5,578 nt of DNA from CAZBZG01 sp964496245 (GCA_964496245.1 CAZBZG010000299.1:1-5578); one strand, 5' to 3'; shown: positions 1 through 5,165, counted from the stretch's first letter. Notes: generated by a model from the letters alone, not told the origin. Translations and numbers: made by a program.

Positions 1-56
1 GTGGGCATGGGGCAACCCGCGCATGCCCACCCAAGGGTGGGCATGGCACCCGAGCC
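1..56. repeat. Hairpin repeat, first copy of a 56-bp perfect direct repeat
   Basis: These 56 bases recur without change at 208-263. Each copy contains a hairpin with 9-bp perfect arms (GTGGGCATG at 1-9 and CATGCCCAC at 22-30), followed by a third GTGGGCATG at 37-45. The unit looks like a non-coding palindromic intergenic repeat. Frames across it are open only because the repeat is GC-rich and periodic, and they give low-complexity peptide with no family likeness. The element continues off the left edge, so its true boundary is not visible. Confidence 0.8.
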
Positions 57-93
57 CAAGGGCGGGGCCCGAGCACAGGCTGCCCTCTCTTTG

Positions 94-170
94 GTTCTTT
101 CTCTGGGCAAGCAGAGAAAGAACGAAACCGAAAGCCTCCCACCAACCAACCCCCAAACGAGATGCGTACC
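94..170. repeat. Hairpin repeat family R, copy 1
   Basis: Starts with a perfect 12-bp stem: GTTCTTTCTCTG at 94-105, a 6-nt loop, and CAGAGAAAGAAC at 112-123. The downstream part (gaaagaac at 116-123, ccaacccccaa at 146-156, then gcgtac) lines up with a second member at about 1219-1320, which carries gaaagaac at 1267 and ccaacccccaa at 1294. The two copies differ in their hairpin section, so they are diverged members of one family. It probably acts as a structured RNA segment or a dispersed non-autonomous element. No transposase is in the window. Confidence 0.65.
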
Positions 171-192
171 ACATCCGCCGAAGAGCGGGTGG

Positions 193-263
193 CATGCCCA
201 CTCCGAGGTGGGCATGGGGCAACCCGCGCATGCCCACCCAAGGGTGGGCATGGCACCCGAGCC
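193..263. repeat. Second copy of the 56-bp direct repeat with an extra inverted half
   Basis: 208-263 is identical to 1-56. Just upstream, CATGCCCAC at 193-201 faces GTGGGCATG at 208-216 as a second, tighter hairpin. The 9-mer GTGGGCATG or its complement occurs seven times between 1 and 252, in alternating orientation. Bases 264-359 hold only a short GC-rich motif (ttcggagggg at 270-279, related to 3271-3300) and an A/C-rich stretch at about 328-349 ahead of the promoter. Confidence 0.8.
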
Positions 264-359
264 TTCATCTTCGGAGGGGTTCGCGCGTCCCGCGCCAACG
301 GCCAATGCCCAGCAGCCAATCGCCCCTTGAAAAATCCCAACCAAAACCATGGAATTCCC

Positions 360-388
360 TTGCGCCGTTTCTCCCCCTTGCATATAAA
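360..388 (+). promoter_or_regulatory. Sigma70-like promoter for the NusG-type gene
   Basis: TTGCGC at 360-365 and TATAAA at 383-388 are separated by exactly 17 bp. The -10 matches the consensus at five of six positions, the -35 at three (TTG). It is the only clearly AT-rich hexamer in this part of the window, and an A-rich stretch lies just upstream. A transcript would begin near 395. That would exclude the ATG at 388 as a start and favour the GTG at 454. Confidence 0.5.
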
Positions 389-453
389 TGTTCACTTCAG
401 AGAACGTTTGCGCCTCTAAACAGTCGTTCGAGGCCTGGAAAGCAGGGGCGAAC

Positions 454-1005
454 GTGCTGCGGGTGGCTGAGAATCCAGTGCAGCGGTTTCCCGAGGGACG
501 GGCCCTGACGGACGATCTGGGTGCGTGGTGCGTGGCGCATGCCAAGCCGCGGCAGGAGAAGCGTCTCGCGCACGAACTCGCCAGCCGCGAAATCCCTTAC
601 TATTTGCCGCTCATGGAGAAACGCGTCCGCCGGCGCGACAACGGCAAGCTGCGCAAGACCTGGATTCCGGTGTTCTCCGGGTATGTGTCGTTTGCGGCTG
701 ACCCGGAGATCCGCTTTGAGGTGCGAACGAGCGCTCGGGTGGCCAAGCTGCTCGAAGTCGATGATCAGCAATCCTTTGTGCATGAACTGGCCCAGGTGCA
801 GCAGGCGCTCGAGAGCGGGGTGAGCTTTGAGGTCACCGCCGCCTTTGGGCCAGGCGAGCGCGTGCGCGTGCGCTCCGGCCCCCTGCTCGGGCTCGAAGGC
901 GAAGTGGTGCGCTTTCGCGGCAAGAGCCAGTTCCTGGTGAAGGTGAATCTGTTCCAGCAGGCGGTAAGCGTAGAGATCGACGAGACCTGCCTGGAGCGCG
1001 CATAG
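454..1005 (+). CDS. NusG/RfaH-family transcription elongation (antitermination) factor of exopolysaccharide-locus type
   Basis: A specialised NusG paralogue that would bind elongating RNA polymerase and reduce pausing or termination in the downstream glycan operon. Counting from the GTG start, an NGN domain begins at the W of 'GAWCVAHAKPRQEKR' (residue 25) and includes 'PVFSGYVSF' (about 72-80), the typical NGN core strand. A KOW domain follows at about 131-175, with 'GERVRVRSGPLLGLEGEV' and an ending 'SVEID' as in RfaH/UpxY-like proteins. The length of 183 residues fits the family. The frame is open back to an ATG at 388 (205 aa), but that ATG overlaps the likely -10 box and has no ribosome binding site. 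GTG 454 has AGGGG at 444-448 with 5 nt spacing, and GTG 463 is also possible. Its position first in the locus, before a sugar dehydratase, is typical. Family assignment is firm; target operon is inferred. Confidence 0.9.
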   Translation: MLRVAENPVQRFPEGRALTDDLGAWCVAHAKPRQEKRLAHELASREIPYYLPLMEKRVRRRDNGKLRKTWIPVFSGYVSFAADPEIRFEVRTSARVAKLLEVDDQQSFVHELAQVQQALESGVSFEVTAAFGPGERVRVRSGPLLGLEGEVVRFRGKSQFLVKVNLFQQAVSVEIDETCLERA

Positions 1006-1063
1006 ACGGCCGAGCCCGAGGGTTCTGCCGCGTAACAAGTTGTCATGAAGCGCTTTAGGCGAA

Positions 1064-1111
1064 CCGCCCGGTGCCGCCGACCGGGCTGCGGTGTGTCTGG
1101 GCGGGGTTTTT
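1064..1111 (+). terminator. Possible intrinsic terminator after the NusG-type gene
   Basis: CCGCCC at 1064-1069 can pair with GGGCGG at 1099-1104, followed by GG and a run of five T (1107-1111). An alternative inner hairpin is CCCGGT at 1067-1072 with ACCGGG at 1080-1085. The outer stem is short with a long loop and the T-run is modest, so this is a weak call. It is of interest because it would lie between an antitermination factor and the first biosynthetic gene. Confidence 0.3.
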
Positions 1112-1125
1112 GGTCTTGGCTGTTG

Positions 1126-1221
1126 GCGCATGGGGCGCGGCGCTGGCTGGGGACGGCTGAGGAGGACCTGGCGGCTGCGCAGTCTCTGCTTGCAGCGGGA
1201 CATTACGCCCAGTCGTGCTTT
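1126..1221 (+). pseudogene. HEPN-domain gene fragment (N-terminal part only)
   Basis: In the frame that opens with ATG 1045 and closes at 1317, the middle part reads 'ARRWLGTAEEDLAAAQ' followed by 'SLLAAGHYAQSCF'. This is the first two helices of a HEPN domain, whose usual pattern is W-x-x-x-A-E-x-D-L-x-A-A then G-x-Y-x-x-x-C-F. The likeness stops after TGC TTT (1216-1221), where the sequence turns into repeat family R. The rest of the domain, including the usual C-terminal R-x4-6-H nuclease motif, is absent. The residues before about 1126 are arginine- and glycine-rich and do not look native either. HEPN proteins pair with MNT nucleotidyltransferases, and an MNT remnant lies at 5216-5554, but a link is not shown. 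An expressed 90-aa product (1045-1317) cannot be excluded. Confidence 0.5.
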
Positions 1222-1320
1222 CTCTGGGACTTGTCCGCCGAAGCCGAAGCCGAAGGCGGAAGCCGGGAAAGAACAACCCAAAGCCCGCGCGAGCCAACCC
1301 CCAAGCAAGGTACGTAGGCG
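1219..1320. repeat. Hairpin repeat family R, copy 2, at the HEPN break
   Basis: Opens with ctttctctggg, the same bases as copy 1 at 97-107, and ends with the shared gaaagaac...ccaacccccaa segment (1267-1304) and ggtacgtaggcgg. Its hairpin section differs: TCCGCC at 1234-1239 pairs with GGCGGA at 1255-1260 around a tandem gaagcc hexamer (1240-1255). The element begins exactly where HEPN likeness ends. Bases 1321-1396 hold no further gene or clear motif. Confidence 0.55.
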
Positions 1321-1396
1321 GCCCGCCAAAGGCGAAAGCCGATAGCGATCCCGCCACCGACGAAAACCGAGCAGCCCCGCGCTTCCTGAGACCTCC

Positions 1397-3352
1397 ATGC
1401 GCATCTACAAGTACATTCGCCCCATCGCGCTCGTCCTGATCGACATGGCCATGGTGTCGGCCGCGTACTGCGCCGCCTTCTGGCTGCGGCTGGAGGTGGG
1501 GGACAGGGGGCTCGAAGAGGACCATGTCGAAACCATCCGGCTGACGCTGCCGTGGCTGCTGGGCATCCGGTTCCTGTGCGGGTTCCTGGTGCGGCAGTAC
1601 ACCTGGTCCTTCCGCCACGCCAGCCTGCCCGAGGCCGTGGGCCTGGTCAAGGCTGCGGTGGTGGGAACCGCCATCTTCTTTGCCATCTTCCACCTGGGCC
1701 AGGCGGTCAAGCCCCTTCCACCGCGGTCGATCTATCCTCTTGAATTCGCCCTGAGCCTCATGGGCATGGGGTTGATCCGCTTCCTGCCGCGGCACCTCTA
1801 CCAGCAGTACCTCAGACGCAGCGTGCGCCTCGGCCCGAACGGCGAGTCGCGCATGCGTACGCTCATCTACGGCGCGGGCGGCACGGGCGAGCTGCTCCTG
1901 CGCGACATCCTGCGCACGCACATCTACCCCTACCAGGTGGTGGGCTTTGTGGATGATGCGCCGAGCAAGTGGAACACCTCGATCCACGGCTGCCGGGTGC
2001 TGGGCGCAGCCCGGGACCTGCCCGACCTCATCCGCAAGCACAGCGTGGACAAGGTGCTGGTGGCCATCCCCGAGATCCAGGGCGCGCGTTTGCGCGAGCT
2101 CGTGGACCTGTGCAGCGGGCACCACGTCCGGTTCAAGCTGGTGCCGTCCTTTTCGGCCATGGTGGCGAGCGGCGATGCCGGGCCGGTCACCCTGCAGGAT
2201 GTGGAGCCGGAAGACCTGCTCGACCGGCATGCGGTCACGTTCGACCACAGCCGCATGGCCACCTTCTTTGTGGACAAGACCGTGCTCGTCACGGGCGCAG
2301 CCGGTTCGATCGGGTCCGAGCTCTGCCGCCAGATCGTGGCGCAGGGCGCCAAGCGGCTCGTGGCGCTCGACATGGACGAGAACGGGCTCTACTTCCTGCG
2401 GCTCGATCTCCAGGAGCGGGCACCCAGAATCTCGCTCCGATTGGAAGTCGCCAACATCCGCGAAGCCGAACGCATGGATGCCGTGTTTGCCGCGTACCGG
2501 CCGGACATCGTGTTCCACGCAGCCGCGCACAAGCACGTGCCCCTCATGGAGTACTGCCCGGCCGAAGCGCTTCGGAACAACGTGCTCGGCACGCGCAACG
2601 TGGCCCGGAGCGCGGACAAGCACGGAGCCGAGCGGTTCGTGCTGATCTCCACGGACAAGGCGGTCAACCCCACGAACGTGATGGGCGCGAGCAAGCATCT
2701 GGCCGAATGCATCGTGCGCGATTTCGGGCAGAGGAGCGAGACGCGCTTCATGGCCGTGCGCTTCGGCAATGTATTGCGATCCAACGCCAGCCTGGTGCCC
2801 ATCCTCCAGCGGCAGATCGCGCGGGGCGGGCCTGTGACCGTGACCCATCCGCGCATCACGCGCTACTTCATGACGCTGGACGAAGCCGTGGGCCTGGTGC
2901 TCGTGGCTGCTGTACAGGACGAGGGCACGGTCTGCGTGCTCGACATGGGCGAGCCCGTGAGCATCGACCGGCTCGCGCGGCAGCTCATCAGCCTGACCGG
3001 CCTCATCCCGGACCAGGACATCCCCATCGAATACACCGGCCTGCGGCCGGGCGAGAAGATGTACGAGGAGCTCTTCACCCGCAACGAGCGCCTGACCGAG
3101 TCGTCCCACCCCAAGATCCGCATCGCGCACTGCCCGGATGAAGGCGGGACCCTGGACGATTTGCTCGCCGACGTGCAGGCGGTCGCCGCCACAGGCGACC
3201 GCGACCGCGTGCGGGAGTTCCTGATCCGCACCGTGCCCGGCTACGAACCGGCTGCGACGCAACAGCACGGTTCGGAGGGGCGCGCTTCCGCGCGTCCGCC
3301 GCGTTCCCCGTCCGGTCCTGATTTGACCACGAAGGACACGAAGCCATTGTAG
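1397..3352 (+). CDS. Membrane-anchored NDP-sugar dehydratase/epimerase (WbpM/CapD/PglF-like polysaccharide biosynthesis protein)
   Basis: A 651-residue inner-membrane enzyme that probably performs a UDP- or TDP-sugar 4,6-dehydration at the start of deoxy- or aminosugar synthesis for a surface glycan. Hydrophobic segments at about 10-30, 52-66, 83-100 and 114-130 suit the four-helix anchor of this family. A first Rossmann fold starts at 'LIYGAGGTGE' (156-165). The catalytic short-chain-dehydrogenase-like domain starts at 'VTGAAGSIGSE' (298-308), followed by 'FHAAAHKHVPLME' (373-385) and 'STDKAVNPTNVMGASK' (418-433). The last motif has M-x3-K in place of Y-x3-K, as in the large members of the family. 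The segment 'RFGNVLRSNAS' (455-464) departs from the usual FGNVLGSxGS. Family likeness ends near 'PGYEP' (614-618). The following ~30 residues are encoded by repeat DNA, and the TAG stop lies within a palindrome. ATG 1397 has only a weak upstream GAG (1388-1390). Substrate not determinable here. Confidence 0.93.
   Translation: MRIYKYIRPIALVLIDMAMVSAAYCAAFWLRLEVGDRGLEEDHVETIRLTLPWLLGIRFLCGFLVRQYTWSFRHASLPEAVGLVKAAVVGTAIFFAIFHLGQAVKPLPPRSIYPLEFALSLMGMGLIRFLPRHLYQQYLRRSVRLGPNGESRMRTLIYGAGGTGELLLRDILRTHIYPYQVVGFVDDAPSKWNTSIHGCRVLGAARDLPDLIRKHSVDKVLVAIPEIQGARLRELVDLCSGHHVRFKLVPSFSAMVASGDAGPVTLQDVEPEDLLDRHAVTFDHSRMATFFVDKTVLVTGAAGSIGSELCRQIVAQGAKRLVALDMDENGLYFLRLDLQERAPRISLRLEVANIREAERMDAVFAAYRPDIVFHAAAHKHVPLMEYCPAEALRNNVLGTRNVARSADKHGAERFVLISTDKAVNPTNVMGASKHLAECIVRDFGQRSETRFMAVRFGNVLRSNASLVPILQRQIARGGPVTVTHPRITRYFMTLDEAVGLVLVAAVQDEGTVCVLDMGEPVSIDRLARQLISLTGLIPDQDIPIEYTGLRPGEKMYEELFTRNERLTESSHPKIRIAHCPDEGGTLDDLLADVQAVAATGDRDRVREFLIRTVPGYEPAATQQHGSEGRASARPPRSPSGPDLTTKDTKPL
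3271..3300. repeat. GC-rich repeat inside the 3' end of the dehydratase gene
   Basis: ttcggagggg at 3271-3280 followed by cgcgcttccgcgcgtccgcc is an imperfect GC palindrome. It resembles 270-291 in the non-coding left region (the same ttcggagggg followed by ...cgcgcgtcc). In the dehydratase frame it reads 'SEGRASARPP', low-complexity sequence unlike the family C-terminus. Confidence 0.45.
3322..3343. repeat. Short 'gaccacgaaggacacgaag' repeat
   Basis: The 22 bases contain the near-tandem units cacgaagga and cacgaag and encode 'TTKDTK' in the dehydratase frame. From memory this motif recurs as an intergenic repeat in some bacterial genomes; only this clear copy is in the window. A looser echo is at 5187-5215. 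It abuts the palindrome that begins at 3348. Confidence 0.4.
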
Positions 3353-3417
3353 CCCAGGCACTCTTGCCTGGGGCGGATTCCCTGAGGCGCTGCACAGGCA
3401 GGAGTGCCTGTGCTACA
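3348..3417. repeat. Large palindrome with 23-bp arms (family P), complete copy
   Basis: The left arm 3348-3370 (tgtagcccaggcactcttgcctg) and the right arm 3395-3417 are complementary at 21 of 23 positions around a 24-nt loop. The dehydratase stop TAG (3350-3352) is inside the left arm. The first 57 bases recur at 5479-5535 with two differences. As RNA it would form a strong hairpin between the dehydratase and regulator genes. There is no T-run, so it is not a classical terminator, though it might protect a 3' end. It looks like a dispersed REP- or MITE-like element. Confidence 0.8.
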
Positions 3418-3433
3418 TGGTGCACGGCCAATC

Positions 3434-4186
3434 ATGACTGCCACTCCCGACCAGAAAACAGCCCGCGAGAGCCTGCGCGACTACCGGATCCTGCACGAGG
3501 TGGCGCAGGACGGGAACGTGAGCCAGCGGGACCTCGCCAAGGTCTCGGGCCTGAACCTCGCCACCATCAACCAGATCCTCAAGCGCCTGGTGCGCAAGGG
3601 GTATGTCAAGACCCGGCGGATCAACGCGCGGCGCGTGGCCTACTACCTCACGCCCCAGGGCTTCAGCGAGAAGATGCGCCTGGTCCTGAGCTACACGCGC
3701 CAGACCATCAGCTTCTTTGCCGCCGTGCGCACGCTCGTCAACCAGCGCCTGACCGAGCTCAAGGAGGAGCGCGACATCCGCACGGTCGCCATCGCCGGCA
3801 CGGGCGAGCTGGCCGAGGCCGTCTTCCTGTCCGTGCAGGAGCAGGGCCTGGACCTCGTGGCCGTGCTCGACGGCCTCGGGGGACATGACCCGATTTGCGC
3901 AGCAAATCGGGATCGTGTCCCCCGACAAGAGGGCCAGGCAGACTGGCTGGGCGTTCCGCTCACGTCCATGGACGAGGGCCTGGACGCCCCGGCCGACGTG
4001 CTGGTCGTGACCGTGCCAGGACTTTCGGCCCGCACGCGCGCAGCATTGGCTGCAGCCGGCGCGCACACCGTGCACATGGACGAGCTGCTCTCCGCGCGCC
4101 TGGCCGCGTTCGCCGAGCGCATCGGGCACGAGGCGTCCGGCGTGACGCTCGACAAAGGCCCCGCGCCCGCCGCAGCGCAGGCATGA
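3434..4186 (+). CDS. Winged-helix (MarR-like, exopolysaccharide-locus type) regulator fused to a Rossmann-like sensor domain
   Basis: A predicted 250-residue cytoplasmic DNA-binding protein. Residues 16-76 form a winged helix: 'YRILHEVAQDGNVSQRDLAK' (17-36), a recognition helix about 41-53 (NLATINQILKRLV), and a wing ending in 'YYLTPQG' (70-76). This resembles the short MarR-type regulators found in exopolysaccharide gene clusters. A helical linker (80-113) leads to a nucleotide-binding-like fold with 'VAIAGTGELAEAV' (118-130, G-x-G-x-x-A), an acidic end of strand 2 at D146, 'WLGVPLTSMDE' (171-181) and 'DVLVVTVPG' (188-196). This could sense a nucleotide, as Rex does, or a sugar metabolite. 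Residues 149-164 are encoded by a palindromic repeat placed in frame after D146. GTG 3404 is in frame, but it would start inside the upstream palindrome, so ATG 3434 is preferred although no clear ribosome binding site precedes it. DNA-binding fold is firm; ligand and targets are inferred. Confidence 0.85.
   Translation: MTATPDQKTARESLRDYRILHEVAQDGNVSQRDLAKVSGLNLATINQILKRLVRKGYVKTRRINARRVAYYLTPQGFSEKMRLVLSYTRQTISFFAAVRTLVNQRLTELKEERDIRTVAIAGTGELAEAVFLSVQEQGLDLVAVLDGLGGHDPICAANRDRVPRQEGQADWLGVPLTSMDEGLDAPADVLVVTVPGLSARTRAALAAAGAHTVHMDELLSARLAAFAERIGHEASGVTLDKGPAPAAAQA
3877..3924. repeat. GGGGACA/TGTCCCC palindrome (family G), in-frame copy within the regulator gene
   Basis: CGGGGGACA at 3877-3885 pairs with TGTCCCCCG at 3916-3924, and CCCGATTTGC at 3889-3898 pairs with GCAAATCGGG at 3902-3911 around a 3-nt loop. 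Only one bulged A (3912) and one T/G pair (3886/3915) break the stem. The same element occurs at 4220-4264 with a compensatory pair change in the arms (gatttgc/gcaaatc becomes ggtttgc/gcaaacc). It lies in the regulator frame without a stop. The element is also stop-free in five of its six frames. Confidence 0.85.
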
Positions 4187-4200
4187 ACTGGGGGGCCGGG

Positions 4201-4264
4201 CGACATGAAGGGGACATGAGGGGGACATGACCCGGTTTGCGCAGCAAACCGGGATCGTGTCCCC
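4201..4264. repeat. GGGGACA/TGTCCCC palindrome (family G), intergenic copy with tandem half-sites
   Basis: The palindrome spans 4220-4264 and matches 3878-3922 except for the paired A-to-G and T-to-C changes in the inner stem. On its left the terminal bases are repeated at 11-bp spacing: gacatga at 4202-4208, 4213-4219 and 4224-4230. This stuttering suggests slippage or repeated end use at the element's left terminus. It begins 15 bases after the regulator stop codon and could also form a hairpin at the 3' end of that transcript. Confidence 0.8.
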
Positions 4265-4403
4265 GGACCAGGGCAAGAGAGCGGCGCTGCGCGCGGCCCG
4301 GGCCAGCAACGCCGACGACGAGCATTGCTACAGCCACGGCTGCATTGCCGTGGAGCCCGGCTACGAGCATTTGCTGCCGCGCATTCGAAGCGGCGTGCTG
4401 TAG
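4227..4403 (+). CDS. Small ORF of 58 codons starting within the palindrome; possibly a gene remnant
   Basis: ATG 4227 opens a frame that runs to TAG 4401-4403. Its first 13 codons come from the palindrome (MTRFAQQTGIVSP). The rest, residues 14-58, includes 'DDEHCYSHGCIAVEPGYEHL' and ends 'LPRIRSGVL'. That has mixed composition and GC-rich third positions like a real protein, unlike the other frames here. A purine run (gaggggg, 4218-4224) lies just upstream, but it is part of the element itself. I do not recognise the family. It may be the C-terminal remnant of a gene whose front was replaced by the repeat, or chance coding. Confidence 0.3.
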   Translation: MTRFAQQTGIVSPDQGKRAALRAARASNADDEHCYSHGCIAVEPGYEHLLPRIRSGVL

Positions 4404-4437
4404 GTCCGGGGCGTGCGGCAACGCCGCGGGGCGGCCC

Positions 4438-4466
4438 TTGACTTAGTCCGAAGCTTGGTTTAGGGT
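4438..4466 (+). promoter_or_regulatory. Sigma70-like promoter for the toxin-antitoxin operon
   Basis: TTGACT at 4438-4443 (five of six consensus bases) and TAGGGT at 4461-4466 (three of six, with the key first T, A and last T) have a 17-bp spacer. It lies 34 bp before the antitoxin GTG, with AAGGAG at 4484-4489 between. No clear operator palindrome is visible around it. Such operons are usually repressed by their own antitoxin. Confidence 0.45.
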
Positions 4467-4499
4467 GATAGGTGGAAGAGGCCAAGGAGCCCGCGAACC

Positions 4500-4733
4500 G
4501 TGATATCCGTCAACATCCACCAGGCCAAGACCCACCTCTCACGCCTGCTCAAGCGGGTCCTGCTGGGCGAGGAGGTGGTGTTCGCCAAGGCGGGCAAGCC
4601 TGTGGCCCGTCTGGTGCCCTACAGGGAAGCGGATGCTGCGCGGGTACCCGGTCAGGACCGTGGCCGGCTCCACGTACCCGAGGATTTCGACGAGCCCCTG
4701 CCCCCGGACGTGCTCAGGGCTTTCGAGGGGTGA
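4500..4733 (+). CDS. Phd/YefM-family antitoxin
   Basis: A 77-residue antitoxin that would bind and block the PIN toxin encoded next and repress their common promoter. The N-terminal half shows the Phd/YefM DNA-binding pattern: 'MISVNIHQAKTHLSRLL' followed by 'GEEVVFAKAGKPVARLVPY' (23-41). The C-terminal half (58-77, 'HVPEDFDEPLPPDVLRAFEG') is the usual toxin-neutralising tail seen with this VapC subgroup. The length is normal. The start is GTG 4500, supported by AAGGAG at 4484-4489 with 10 nt spacing. The toxin gene follows after 33 bp in the same reading frame. Confidence 0.92.
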   Translation: MISVNIHQAKTHLSRLLKRVLLGEEVVFAKAGKPVARLVPYREADAARVPGQDRGRLHVPEDFDEPLPPDVLRAFEG

Positions 4734-4766
4734 GCTTCTCCGTGTCTTTTCGGGCGAGCGTCCCGC

Positions 4767-5165
4767 ATGCGGATCCTGCTCGACACGCACTGCTGGATCT
4801 GGTGGCTGGCCGAGCCCGAGCGTTTGTCAGCCTCGGCTCTGGATCTGATACGCGATGCTGGCAACACGATCCTGCTGTCAGCCGCCAGCTCCTGGGAGAT
4901 CGCCGTCAAGTACGCGATCGGTAAGCTCCCCCTGCCCGAAGCCCCGGAGGAGTTCGTGCCCAAACGCTTGGCGCGCGACAGCATCACGGGGCTGGCAGTG
5001 GAGCACGTGCATGCGCTGCGGGTGGCGACTCTGCCGCTTCACCATCGCGATCCGTTCGACCGGCTCCTGGTCGCACAGTCCCAGGTCGAAGAGGCGCCAC
5101 TGCTCACCGCCGACCCGGCGTTTGCCGCGTACGACGTGGAGGTGATCCCGGGCGCAGCCGGGTGA
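4767..5165 (+). CDS. vapC: VapC-type PIN-domain ribonuclease toxin
   Basis: A 132-residue PIN-domain toxin that would cleave RNA (tRNA or rRNA in studied VapCs) when the antitoxin is lost. The metal-binding acidic residues are all present: D6 in 'LLDTHCWIWWL', E44 in 'SSWEIAVKYAIGKL', D95 and D98 in 'HHRDPFDRLLVAQ', and D116 in 'LTADPAF'. The sequence pattern is that of the PIN subgroup commonly paired with Phd-type antitoxins. The protein is full length. ATG 4767 has only a weak GCGAG upstream. The frame is shared with the antitoxin and separated from it by its TGA plus eleven codons. The TGA stop at 5163-5165 overlaps a GTG at 5162 that is in frame with the MNT gene. Confidence 0.93.
   Translation: MRILLDTHCWIWWLAEPERLSASALDLIRDAGNTILLSAASSWEIAVKYAIGKLPLPEAPEEFVPKRLARDSITGLAVEHVHALRVATLPLHHRDPFDRLLVAQSQVEEAPLLTADPAFAAYDVEVIPGAAG

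Noticed and set aside
1..263. Regular repeats that might suggest a CRISPR array
   Set aside because: The units are inverted as well as direct, spacing is irregular, and there are only two copies of the long unit and no cas genes.
395..453. An ops/JUMPstart-type recruitment site in the leader of the NusG-type gene
   Set aside because: No GGCGGTAGnnTG-like sequence is visible there or before the dehydratase gene.
1..508. Overlapping plus-strand open frames at the left edge
   Set aside because: They are made of hairpin repeats and read as low-complexity proline/arginine/histidine peptides in all frames.
397..1404. A 335-codon open frame on the minus strand across the NusG-type gene
   Set aside because: Low-complexity, alanine- and arginine-rich sequence antisense to a well-supported NGN-KOW protein and running through repeats.
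1055..3361. A 768-codon open frame on the minus strand
   Set aside because: It is the GC-rich shadow of the dehydratase gene: histidine- and arginine-rich, without any family motif, whereas the plus-strand frame has clear domains and catalytic motifs.
3413..4485. Two long minus-strand open frames across the regulator and the following gap
   Set aside because: Both pass through both copies of palindrome G, which is stop-free in most frames, and show no protein-family pattern.
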